The translations under genes and the position numbers were made by a program. A stretch of DNA of 64,000 nt. Source: Cryptomeria japonica. Its lineage: Eukaryota; Streptophyta; Pinopsida; Cupressales; Cupressaceae. The DNA lies in NCBI RefSeq assembly GCF_030272615.1, contig NC_081406.1:485183900-485247899 (forward strand). Reading direction: 5' to 3'. The notes beneath the pieces were generated by a model. The model was not told where the DNA came from and did no database searches. It saw nothing but the letters and a program-made list of their open reading frames with translations. Position 1 is the first letter of the stretch. The number at the start of each line of letters is the position of its first letter. Positions 45,486-55,830 of this stretch are shown here, in pieces.

Positions 45486-45701
45486 GAACCCTAATTTGGC
45501 CAAAAACAACATGTGAATGACCCAAAAAGGAGGGATAAGAATAGGATAGGTCAAAATAGATGAGAAACACCCTGATTTGGACATGAAACAAGGAAATACA
45601 GCCTATAGAAGGAAACCCTAAAATTGACAAAATGTGCCCCAATTGTGATGCAGAGTCGATAGTATCCATTGATCACGCGGGAGAACTGACCAGACTGCTT
45701 C

Positions 45702-45808
45702 ATGTTACGACATAGACTCAGAAGCATAGACAGAGATACATTAGCAGGACTTGGGATATACTATATCACATTCATGCCTGAGATTAGGGCAAACACAGGA
45801 CTACTTAA
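45702..45808 (+). pseudogene. N-terminal fragment of NA1 PMD gene
   Basis: Encodes 'MLRHRLRSIDRDTLAGLGIY' then 'YITFMPEIRANTGLL', matching the start of the PMD gene at 54901. It is cut by the junction to LTR sequence after about 36 residues. Confidence 0.85.
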
Positions 45809-46191
45809 TTTTCTAATTTCTCTTAAATTCCTAAATGTCTATTTCTATTTCAAATTCTTGTCATAAATCGTTGCATAGCAATTTGTCATAAATTGTCATA
45901 AATCGTCATAAATCCTTGCATAGCAATTTGTCATACACATGTCATAATTTTTCTATTCTTGATTTGAATTTCCATTCGAATCATTTTCATGCTAATCTTG
46001 TCTTTTCTCCAATTTATCTATAAATTGGATGAATTTCTTCAATCAAGACTAATCACTTTGTCGAATCAATCACGCTTCGAGTATTCTTGTGGTACAATCT
46101 TGTCTACTTGCTTTCATCTCATGTGTATGCACTTGTACGTGAGATCCACAACAAAGCTATTTGAAGGAGAAAGAAGGACAACGGAGCCACA
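45807..46191 (+). repeat. NA1 5' LTR, 3' end only (plus strand)
   Basis: Reverse complement of 43455 to about 43900, continuing to the LTR end CCACA at 46191. A TATAAAT lies at 46019-46025. A repeated TTGTCATAAATCGT motif occupies 45870-45950. The upstream kilobase of this LTR is absent. Confidence 0.8.
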
Positions 46192-46196
46192 TTAAT

Positions 46197-46214
46197 TAGT
46201 GAACCCGACGTGAA
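46197..46214 (+). promoter_or_regulatory. NA1 unit A primer-binding site (mutated)
   Basis: TAGTGAACCCGACGTGAAC a few bases after the LTR end. Unit B has TGGTGAACCCGACGTGAAC at 55445, so the TGG start has mutated to TAG here. I do not assign the primer tRNA. Confidence 0.7.
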
Positions 46215-46302
46215 CTAACCCCCTAACCATGCTTTTGAGATGATTTGTAGGTCAAAAATCAAAGAAACAGGGTAATGTAGGATTTTTAGGGGACTTCTGC
46301 AC

Positions 46303-46405
46303 CTATGTGAGACAATTTGCACCTATGTCAAGGACAATCTATGCCTATGTCAAGCAGTCTGCGCCTGTGTCAAGCATTCTGCGCCTGTGTAGGGCTAGAA
46401 ATAGA
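46303..46405. repeat. NA1 leader minisatellite, unit A
   Basis: About five units of CTGCGCCTGTGTCAAG type (16-20 bp). The array is clearly shorter than in unit B. Confidence 0.8.
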
Positions 46406-48244
46406 GGTAAAAGGCAATGTTTTTTCACTTGCAAATTGTTTTCTTTTGCATTTTGTTTCTGCTTTTTTGGTTTTTTGGTACTGATTCTCTATGCAACACC
46501 TTGGCATATTCATGGCAAAGACAATGAATGAAACTACTAACATGTTTTATGCAGGTTCGATAGTCAGAGACTAAACATATCAAACTTCTAACTTGGTGGT
46601 TTTGCAGGTTGCCTTGGATTACAACTAAACTTTGTGTTTGAAATTCATATTTAGGAACCTAGTATGATTTCTAAATAGGATGGAATGAATATATGTTTGC
46701 TCTGATTATTGAGTTTGACATTGGAGTAGGAGAGTATGCTCTCATCCTTCTTAGGGTGATCAAAAATCCAGATCTTCGATACCATGCTCATGTTTTTGAT
46801 TATGTGTCACCTTTAGAGGGCTTGCCTTCCCAACCATTTTCTTTTGCAAGCAAGTGACAATTGTGAGAAGGGAATGACCCAAAGTGAGTAAGGCTAGAAC
46901 ACCTTGGCATTCTAACTCTCTATAAATAAATACCTGATGAGCGAAAGCTTTGAACGAAGGGTTACGTGGGAATTGTAGTTACTTGGGAAGTGATGACCCT
47001 TGAACTCTTTCTCATATTAGCATCTAAGTAGGGCCTCATGGTCTAAATCATGCTTGTGCGACTACATTTGTTTGGTATCTTGGTGGGATTAATGTCTCAA
47101 TCATGCTTGCGTGACATCAAGGAGTAACGCTTAACAGAAATCCTTACTAAACACCTTGTATTTAGAGGCCAAAAATCCTTCTAGTTGCTTGACAAGGACA
47201 AGTTCGGATACTTGGAAGAGATATTAAGTTTTCCATAGGGAGATTTCCATGGGGACTGATGCTTGGCTGCCCTAAGAAGTGAGTGCCGTGGAGGGGAGCC
47301 CGTGGGGTCAAGCATCTATGTATTCTCCTTGAATCCCATAACGAGTCTACCTCTCAAGTACCTAGTGTCCTTGCCTACCATAAGAAATGTGTGAATGAGC
47401 ATGATTGTATTGAGTCTAAGTTGAAATATCTTGTCTTCTTTGTTTGTCAAAAGTTGAGGTGTGTTTCATTTCAAAAACAAGACAAATTGATTGAAAACAA
47501 GGTTAAACACAAGAACATTTCATCCAACAAAGTTGAAAACACCTTCAAACATGGTTGTCAAACATTTTTCAAAATCTTGTCTCAACATTCATGTCACTTA
47601 GATTTAGGTTCATCCTAGGTTTGCATTTTTCAAATTCATTATCAATTACCAAGGTTAGGTTTCACCTAGGTCATACTCCTTTGCATATCAATAAGGGTCA
47701 TTCATTTTGCATGTGTCCTCTTGCATTAGAGTAATACCATTGACATACATTCATATTTGCATACCCTAGGTCTCTTCATTAAGTTTAGGTCATTATCATA
47801 TCATATTAGGGTCATTTGCATAGTAATTGTCCCTTTGCATATAGTGTTAAAACTAGGTTTTGTCATACTTGAGTAATCCAAAGCTTTGATAAACACTAAG
47901 TCATTGTTAGGAAGTCTAGACCTTATCAAACCTTTTCTCTTTATGTCATTATTGTCATTTGGTCAAACCTAGCTTAGTATCCAAGCATATAGGGGAGATG
48001 TTGTCATTTTGTCCTTTTGTCACTTGGTCCTTTTGTCCTTTGAGGTCTAGACATCGTTTCAATTTCCTAAGGGTCTCTTTTTAGATTTGCATTCCAAAAA
48101 GTTTGTCAAAATCTTGAAAAACAACCAAAAACATAGGTTGCATTCTTGCCATAGATTGCATTTTCATTTATTTAGGTTGCATTTAGTTGCATATCATACA
48201 TCATCCTTTTAAAATAAAAAATCCCAAAAACATTGCATAGTGAC
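46406..48244 (+). other. NA1 leader, unit A
   Basis: 1.8 kb untranslated leader. 46735-47280 shows ordered blocks shared with the leader of element N. A duplicated AATCATGCTTG.G.GAC motif (about 47054 and 47098) could form short hairpins. The frame 47283-47618 is about as conserved as the surrounding non-coding sequence between units, so I do not treat it as a gene. Confidence 0.65.
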
Positions 48245-51078
48245 ATGTCTATTGAAACAAGGTTCCAAGCACCAATGATACAACAAAGTTTGACATATCA
48301 ACCAAAAATGCAATCACAATTATATCCAACCCAACAACAAGGCAATATCGATCAAACTTTTATGATGAAACACGTCTCCAAATACAAAAACTAGAGGAGA
48401 AGCTAGCTCAAGAAAATGAGATTTTGGAACAAAGAGTGAAAAACATTGAGAAGAATAGATCACAAATGTCCAAAATGTTTTGAAAATTTCCACTTCGAAA
48501 TCCAAAGATTGAGCCAATTGATGTAAGATCTCTTCTTGAACAATTAGACATACCAACTCTCCTCTCCCAAATAGAGATGATGAAACAATTTCAAGAAAGG
48601 AGACAACATTAATTTCAACATTATGTGCCTCCACAACAAGAAGAAGAAGGTGTTTACTATGAATCATATTTTCAACCAATACAATGAATGGTTCAACCAA
48701 TTGTTCAACATATACAACCAATACAACCAATGGTCCAATTTCAACAATATGTCCAACCAACTATACAATGTCCACAAATGGTTCAACCAATGGTGGAATA
48801 TCAATGTCAACAACCACAACCAAACATTCAAAAACAAAGGTTGCAGCACACACCAACCCATGTTTCAAACATGTCAGAACAATTGAACCAAGTCCAATAT
48901 CAAAACATGACATTAGATTAGAACCAACTCCTTGACAAACAAGTTCAAATTCCAAATACAACTATGTCAAAACCTCGAAAGAAAGGTGGCTTTATTGCAA
49001 GGCTCTTAAGGAACCTACCAAGTGAGTTCTTTGAGGAAGATCAAAATAATACATTGATGTCTAGCAATGCCTCATCCCCCCACAAGCAAATGGACTCTCT
49101 AGTGGCATCTATCCCTACACCTTTAGAAGTTTCACAAGAACCTTCCATATTGTCCTCATCAAACAATACACCCAAGGATGCAATTATCCAAAGGCTATCC
49201 ATAATTGATTGCCAAGAGAATCCAATTCATGATGCACATCCTTGTCATGTTTCAGAAATACAAGGCCCAAGGAAACCATGCACTTTATTGCCATTACCTA
49301 TTTTAGAGGACCCCATTTGAAGTCCCTCTTCCTAATGTTCAAGCATTGATTCCTTTCCAGAATCCATCACAAATGTTCAAATTGCATTTCCTTCATCCCA
49401 AAACATTGAGCCCTTGTCAAAATCAACCATGCATATCCAAAGTCCAACCTCATGTCAAGAGGATAATTTAGAGTATGAAGAAACGTGTCTTAAAAAAGAT
49501 CAAGATCAAGATCCCAAAACCTTATCATCCCATCCAATTGTTGACCAGGACCCCATGTTCCTAGACACTCATGATGATTCCCCTATTCTTGTCCATCCTA
49601 TCCAAAGCCCTATTGACACTCCATTCCTCGAGAAAGATCAAGATATCCCAGTCCATCCAATCCCAAACGATCCCCTTCAATTTCATGAAAAAAATATCCT
49701 TTCAAATCCCATTGACATTCCACTTCCAAAGAAAGATCAAGATATCCCTTCCATCCTTTCCGATGATCTCATTAAAAGTCCAGAGCAAAGCACCTTTAAA
49801 GAGGATTCCAATGATCTTCCTCCTTGTCAAGATCAAATTATTCCTTTAAATCCTCCACAAGATCCTTTTGTTCCTCCATCTCCTTGTCTTAATGCTCCAT
49901 ATACACTCCAAGATCACATTTCTTTTGATGATCCCATTATTTCTCCCATTTCATCTCTTGAAGAGCCTGTCATTGAACCATGTCCACTACACAATCCTAG
50001 TCCCCCTCACGATCCTAATCCCACTCATGATTCTAATGTGTTAGTGCAAGATGTTCATGAACCCTCGACATGCATAATGGGTTCTTCCACTTTGGTGCAA
50101 TCCAATCCACTTCAAGATCTCATTATTTCTCTCATATCATATCCACCTCATAATGGACTCGTGTCTTCTTCCCAAAGAAAAGAGTATCCTACAAGTCAAG
50201 ATATTCATAGAGGCCAAGGGGTAGACCTTCACAAGAAAGAACTCCTCAATATGAAAGAAGATCTTAAGGGTCACGTCTACACAACTCACTCTCAAGACGT
50301 TGGTATCCCTCCATCAAGATCAAAACATACATCTTCCCCATCACACCTTCCATCCATCTTAGGTCCTTATATCCCTTCATCCTCTATGCAAGGTCAGCAA
50401 AGGCACACATCCTTGAGTAAATTTCATCCATCCAAAATAAGTCCACTTCATTCCTATCCATCCATGCATTTCTTTCCCCCTCCAAGCAATTTGGATGCCA
50501 AGTATAAAAGTCACAAGTCTAAAAATCCACATGTATTCAAGGATCAACATGTCCAATATAATCGACATGTCAAAACAAAGAACAATATGATCTATAAAGA
50601 AAAAGAAATATCCAAAAGGCCACAAAGGTCCACTGAACAAAATAAAGCAAAGTCAAAATATATATGGGTTCCTAAATCCCTTGTGTTAGCAATGCACACC
50701 AAAGAACAACAAAAGCATGAAAAATCCAAAACAATGTGGGTTCCTAACCGGCTCCTTGAAGCACAGAAGCCTAAAGAAACATCCAACTTGGCATCCAAAG
50801 TTGCTATTCCTCCATCCAAACCTCTCAAATTTGTTCCTCCACCACCTTCTTCATCCATTTTGGGCCCTTATGTCCGCAAATCCATAGCCTTTCCTTCATC
50901 AAAATCTCAATATCCAAAATATGTCTTTCCTCCATCAGTCCATCACCCCTCAAGGTGTGTGCCAATGTTGATCTTGCCTTCATTTCCATCCACTGAAGCC
51001 CAATTCTTCCAATACCCTACCTAATATCCAATGCATATTTTCCATCCTTCCATCCCTCTGGTCCAATCCTTTACATAA
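48245..51078 (+). pseudogene. NA1 sense ORF, unit A copy (Gln/Pro/Ser-rich, coiled coil)
   Basis: It starts 'MSIETRFQAPMIQQSLTYQ' at 48245. A one-base deletion in a T run near 48358 shifts the frame relative to unit B, and stops follow at about 48481, 48610 and 48685. From 48964 the frame is mostly open to a TAA at 51076-51078, with a stop at 49318. Order: N-terminal coiled coil, Gln-rich repeats ('QPMVQPIVQHIQPIQPMVQ' in unit B), a long Pro/Ser/Asp-rich region with 'DQDPMFLDTHDD' and 'LPPCQDQIIPL', then a basic part with two copies of a 'YIWVPKSLV' / 'TMWVPNRLL' motif. I recognise no family. It takes the place of gag-pol. Confidence 0.75.
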
Positions 51079-51334
51079 ATCCTTGCCTTAATTTCATATT
51101 ACTTTCCGTGTCCTTATCCTACCAACGTCTTTGAGCATACTTTTAAAGGTCACGGTCCATTCATTTCAAGGCTACTATCCAAACAAAAAGATGTTTGAGT
51201 CCTTCTTCCATCCCCTATCATGTGTCCATCTTCTATTGAAAAAGCTCAAAAATACAAAAAAAAATAAAAATAAAAATAAAAATAAAAAAGACAAAAGACA
51301 AAAGAAAAAAAGTAAAGAAAAATAATTCATCCAC

Positions 51335-51404
51335 TGGTGAAAACCTGGCAAACACGCGCCTTGGGCAAGTCCCGTGATGAAAACCTAGCAAACAGGCATC
51401 ATGC
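51335..51404 (+). promoter_or_regulatory. Post-ORF conserved motif, NA1 unit A
   Basis: Two imperfect copies of TGGTGAAAACCTGGCAAACA, about 39 bp apart, each followed by a GC-rich hexamer. Matches 60661-60731 and, more distantly, 34927-34995 in the outer Tat. Confidence 0.65.
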
Positions 51405-53099
51405 ATAATTTATGAACTTCTTGCACACCGCACTTGGGGGCAGGTTTTATGCTATCATATCCTTTTGTCCTTCATTTTTCCATTATCCTATCAAATCCTT
51501 GGGGGCAGGTTTTATGCTTATTACAACCTTTCATCCATATTCCCTAGCTTATTGCAACTTTCTGCCACTATCCCTTAGCCAATCCCGACCTTCAGTCCAT
51601 GTCCCTTATCCATTCTTGGTCTTGCTTATCCTATCCATATCTTATCACTATCCATACACTCTTTTTCATTCCTTGATCTTGATCTGACATAAGGACACAA
51701 AATTTAAACATAGTTTCAAAAACCTCTTGACATGTCTGTCATGCCATGTCACTGCTTTACATTGTCATATCCAGTCTCTTGTCCCATCACACAATAGCCC
51801 TTGAAAATTGCATCTGTATTGTCTCCATAATAAAAGGCTTTTGTCTTCCCTCTATCCTCCAACATTTCAGCAACCCTATTTATTCACTTGTCATATTCCT
51901 TGCCTTGCTAGACACTGGGGGCAAAATACCTAAAAATCAAATAATGTCTTGAAAAAAAATCCCTAAAAATCATTTAATGTCCTAAAAAAATCCCTAAAAA
52001 ATCAAATAAAGTCCTGAAAAAATGAACACAAATTTTTTTTGTAAAAATGTTAAAAAAAAAAAAACATGCATTTTGCAAAAATATATCCCCTTTGTGCATA
52101 GAAAGATCACTGAGCATCCCTCCAATGACACACAATCGCGCATTGTGCTTTACTGAAATCACGCATTCACAGATGAAATTTTTCAATCAAACCAGACATT
52201 CAAACTGATCACAATTGTCATATAACTTGAACGTCAACATCAAAATCATTCGTCCTTGGCACACTATCATGGGTCTTATAAAGGGTGTGGTATACTCGAA
52301 ACCAGACTGTGTCCTGTCTTAGATGGGGTACCGCATGTCCTGAAACCAGACAGCATGATCGTCCTATCAACACTTTCAACTTTTGACAATGAACATCAAG
52401 ATGTTTGTTTGACTTGTTGGAATTAGCAAGTCTTGTCATTTATTGATTTATCTTTGATCATGTTCCTATGTTGCTCGATGATGTCACTGAGTGATTTAGA
52501 GTGACCAGGATGGTTCATGGTCCTTTTCTTTTTTGTTGTGATTGTTGTTTGTCTGTGATGTGTCTGTCTTTTGCAAAAAGGGTTGCATTTCAGCTCTGGC
52601 CTTCAATGCCATGATGCTACGCATCCATTTTGCTACATTAAAATAAAGGATCTCACCTACAAAGTGCATTACTGAAAGCAAGTTTTTCTTCGTCTCTAAC
52701 TATCCTCTATCTCATTTTCTTCTTACTAAAATTTCTTCCATCAGTTCGGTCTAGTGCTTCGATTTCCCCAAACACATATGCTGCATCCTGCATCCATTTG
52801 GTTAGTACATTAACATCACATCGAGCATCACATCAAGCATTTTGTCCATTTCATATTATAAATGCATCAAAAACACATAAAAAATACATCCATACATGTT
52901 CCACAATAATACATAAATAGTGCATAAGTCATCCATACAAGGAAAATAACATAAGTCATAACACATTGCATCCCATCATATCGATGCATATCATATCACA
53001 TATCACACTAATAATATCGGAGTACAAAATTGGACTGTCTGTCCTAAGTATGACCCGTAGGCTGACTACAAAATGTCAAACTACATAATGTCATATGTC
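51405..53099 (+). other. NA1 3' non-coding region, unit A
   Basis: No supported gene. Pyrimidine-rich to about 51900, A/T homopolymer-rich at 51950-52070, and a region from about 52730 that is nearly identical to unit B (one difference in about 120 bases where compared, 53041-53160). Confidence 0.6.
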
Positions 53100-54901
53100 T
53101 TTGTCCTCAGGAGCACGTGTCTCTGTCATTGGGTGCTCCCTCTGTCCTCCTCATCCCTGCCATGTCTCATGGATGATGTCCCTCCTGGTCCTGGCTATGG
53201 TGGTCTCATAGGTCCACTCACCCCCATGTTGCTCAATGACCTCCGAGAGCGTGCCCTGCTCTCTGTCCTCGATCGTGCCTGATATGAAGCTACTCTCTGC
53301 TCTGGTAGAACTGCACTCTCATATAGTGTCCTCCAATGGCATATCTCCTCTTTGGTCTCTACCAACATCTGTGCCATCTCACATGCACTGGCATCCCTAA
53401 TCGACCCAATATACTCAGTGACTCTCTATTCTTCTCGCTGTGCCTGAGCTATTGCTGTATCTCGAGCCGCTGTAAGTCTGGCTATCTCCACTCTGAATTG
53501 ATCCTTCTCTATCCTCAAGATGGCATTCTGTCTCTCTAATGTCGCAATATGATCATGCTAACTCGCTATGGTAGCCCTGAACATCTCCATCTCCTCTATG
53601 CTAGCTGTCTTTGGCTCTATGGGTATATCCTGCAATGCCTCCTGCTCGCCTGAATCTGGCTCAGCCTCGTCATCTCCATCCTCATCTTCATCCTTGTCAT
53701 CCTTGTCATCCTCATCACTACCCTCATCCTCCTCATCCTCATCATCTCCCTCCTCCTCTCCAGCGAGTGGGAAATCCTCCTGTCTCCTAGGTGCTGGAAT
53801 GTCAGGATCTGTCAATGGCATTGACCGTCATCGTGCAAACCATCTCTCATACTCCTCTATCATCTCGGTGTCCTCCACATCTGATCTCCAATCCCACTTT
53901 CTTTGGTGTAGCTGTGTGAAGTCAACATATGCTATATGTGGCTGAATCATACTCCCCCACTGACTCGTCTCTCTGTGAGATCGGGCAAAGTGTGCAGTCC
54001 TCCTGGGTACATCCTGCCTCTCTCCAAACTGTTGTCTGAATCTCTCTGATAGGTACATCTCAATCACTCTCTAGCAATTCACTGGTCACCTAATTAGGTA
54101 CCTCTCCTATCTACAATACGGTAGCTCATCACTATCATCTGACCATCCAGGGCAATCATGATATGGCCTCCATGTGAACTCTCTCAGTCTGTCTAGCTCG
54201 TGTCGCCAATACAATATGTATCCAAACGGACCCTGTCTCAGTGCTCCCCCATAGCAGTACACATATCATTGATGTGGTAATACCTATCTCTCTATAATCG
54301 ATTGACATATGGCTATGTGCTCGAATGCCCATACCTGTAACAATGTGACTCCACAGCTCAAAGTCTGAACTCCCTGATATGCTATCTGATGCAACTGAAA
54401 ATACAACATAGCCAATACACATGGTCCCCATGCGTACATAGTCCCCTCTATCACCATCTACTCTAGCACTCTTCCCCATCCAATTGGGAATCCATGTCCT
54501 CATCTATGTCCTGCTAGTAGACATGCTATCACCACTACTATCACCACATATCGTCGATCATACTCTAATGCCATGGTCTCCTAGCCGATCTCCCTCTCTA
54601 CAATATCCAGATCATCTGCGTCGCACTCAAATAATCTGCACAATGCATCTCTCCTTGTCACTGGGTCATACTCTACCATCTCCCCATGAATCAGAATGCA
54701 GAGGATACGCCATACATCCTCCAGTGTCACAGTCGCCTCTCCAGTCGCCAGATGGAATGAGGAGGTCTCCGAATGCCATCGCTCTGCCAATGCGGTCAAT
54801 AGTCTTGTGTTTTCCCTAATCTTAGGCATGAATGTGATATAGTATATCCCAAGTCCTACTAATGTATCTCTATCCATGCTTCTGATTCTATGTCGTAACA
54901 T
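53100..54901 (-). pseudogene. NA1 antisense PMD gene, unit A copy
   Basis: One minus-strand frame from the ATG at 54901 ('MLRHRIRSMDRDTLVGLGIY') with PMD signature 'FHLATGEATVTLEDVWRI'. It continues 'VTLLQVWAFEHIAICQSI' and 'FTWRPYHDCPGWSDD', which align with 'VLVLQIWAWEHILVFKSI' and 'VVWRPYRGLEMWDDW' in element N. A run of Asp/Glu/Lys at about 53760-53650 follows, then a C-terminal coiled coil ('HIATLERQNAILRIEKDQF') and a basic Arg/Ser tail. About eight stops interrupt it. Known PMD proteins act in nuclear silencing; in transposons their role is unclear. The domain order, PMD then coiled coil, matches the element N gene. Confidence 0.8.
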
Positions 54902-55445
54902 GAAACAGTCTGGTCAGTTCTCCCGCGTGATCAATGGATACTGTCAACTCTTTATCACAATTGGGGCACATTTTGTCAATTTTAGGGTTTGCTCCTATGG
55001 GCTGCATTTCCTTGTTTCATGTCCAAATTAGGGTGTTTCCAGTCTATTTTGACCTATCCTATTCTTATCCCCCTTTTCGGGATCATTCGCATGCCAATTT
55101 TGACCAAATTAGGGTTGCCAATGCACAACTGCGCCTATGTGCTCACTCCTGCGCTTGTGTAACACACCCTGCGCTTGTGTCCCCCTATAGAAGTGCAAAA
55201 GACCCTACACAAGTGCAGGATTCACCCTACACAAGCATAGAAGTTAGTTTCTGCATTCCCTGTGGGCCCCGCAATGTCCCACAAGTGATCAAAATTCATA
55301 AAATTGAAAACATGGGTTTTTGAGATACATACCACTGCTCCCGTGTCGTCCAGTTGTCTGAATGTGCGTACATGTTCTCCGAGGTGGTCTGCCATTGGAA
55401 TTTTCACCATCTCTCTATAAATGTCCTTTTCCAGAGCAACAAATT
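54902..55445 (+). other. 3' tail of unit A, joined to PBS of unit B
   Basis: Reverse complement of about 45160-45700, including the TGTGTAG-type minisatellite at 55120-55250. It stops at ACAAATT and runs straight into TGGTGAACCC at 55445 with an AATT overlap. The expected PPT and LTR are missing between. Confidence 0.8.
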
Positions 55446-55463
55446 GGTGAACCCGACGTGAAC
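55445..55463 (+). promoter_or_regulatory. NA1 unit B primer-binding site
   Basis: TGGTGAACCCGACGTGAAC with intact TGG. It directly follows truncated unit A sequence instead of an LTR. Confidence 0.72.
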
Positions 55464-55551
55464 TTAACCCCTTAACTATGTTTTTGAGTGCTTTTGAGCT
55501 GATTTGCAGGTGAAAAATCAAGAAACAGGGTGCCTCAGAGCTTTTTGGACA

Positions 55552-55830
55552 CTTCTGCACCTGTGTAAGGTGCATCTTTATGGGTTTTGCGCCTGTGTCA
55601 ATGCATTCTGTGCTTGTGTAAAAAAAACAAAAAAAAACAAAAACAAAAAACAAACTACGCCTGAGTAAGGTATCCTGTGCTTGTGTAATCAATCTTGTGC
55701 TTGTGTAAGGTATCCTGTGCCTGTGTAATCCTGCACCTATGTAAGAAATCTTGCACCTGTGTAAGGTATCCTGCGCTTGTGTAATCCTATTCCTGTGTAA
55801 GCAATTCTGCGCCTATGTAAGGCCAAAAAC
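55552..55830. repeat. NA1 leader minisatellite, unit B (expanded)
   Basis: Ten or more units of the TGCGCCTGTGTAAGGTATCC type (about 17-24 bp), interrupted by an A/C-rich stretch at 55620-55655. The array accounts for the extra 180 bp or so relative to unit A. Confidence 0.85.

Larger units (their letters stand above)
43455..45808 (-). mobile_element. NA1, inverted partial copy (LTR and 3' internal end)
   Basis: On the minus strand this is the 3' end of an NA1 element: PMD gene start (antisense), 3' internal region, PPT, then an LTR lacking about 36 bp of its 3' end. It is inverted relative to units A and B. At about 45808 it joins a plus-strand LTR end, so the inversion border lies inside the PMD gene. 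Confidence 0.8.
46192..55445 (+). mobile_element. NA1 unit A: internal region of a non-autonomous LTR element
   Basis: Order: PBS-like site, leader, one sense ORF, post-ORF motif, long non-coding region, antisense PMD gene, 3' tail. No gag zinc knuckle, protease, RT or integrase can be found. Unit B (55442-63060) repeats it in the same orientation. The unit ends about 340 bp short of its PPT and 3' LTR and is fused directly to the PBS of unit B. Confidence 0.82.

Noticed and set aside
47283-47618. 111-codon plus-strand frame conserved in both NA1 leaders (also 56715-57050)
   Set aside because: Kept as unproven: it is no better conserved than flanking leader DNA, starts beyond many upstream ATGs and resembles no family.
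48664-48961. Several overlapping frames on both strands (Asn/Gln-rich or Trp/Leu-rich)
   Set aside because: Low-complexity CAACCAATG-type repeats of the sense ORF read in other frames.
50377-50858. Minus-strand open frames opposite the NA1 ORF
   Set aside because: Antisense shadows of the Pro/Ser-rich sense ORF; no domain, and the opposite strand is the one retained between units A and B.
53568-53945. Poly-Ser plus-strand frame
   Set aside because: Shadow of the Asp/Glu-rich part of the antisense PMD gene.
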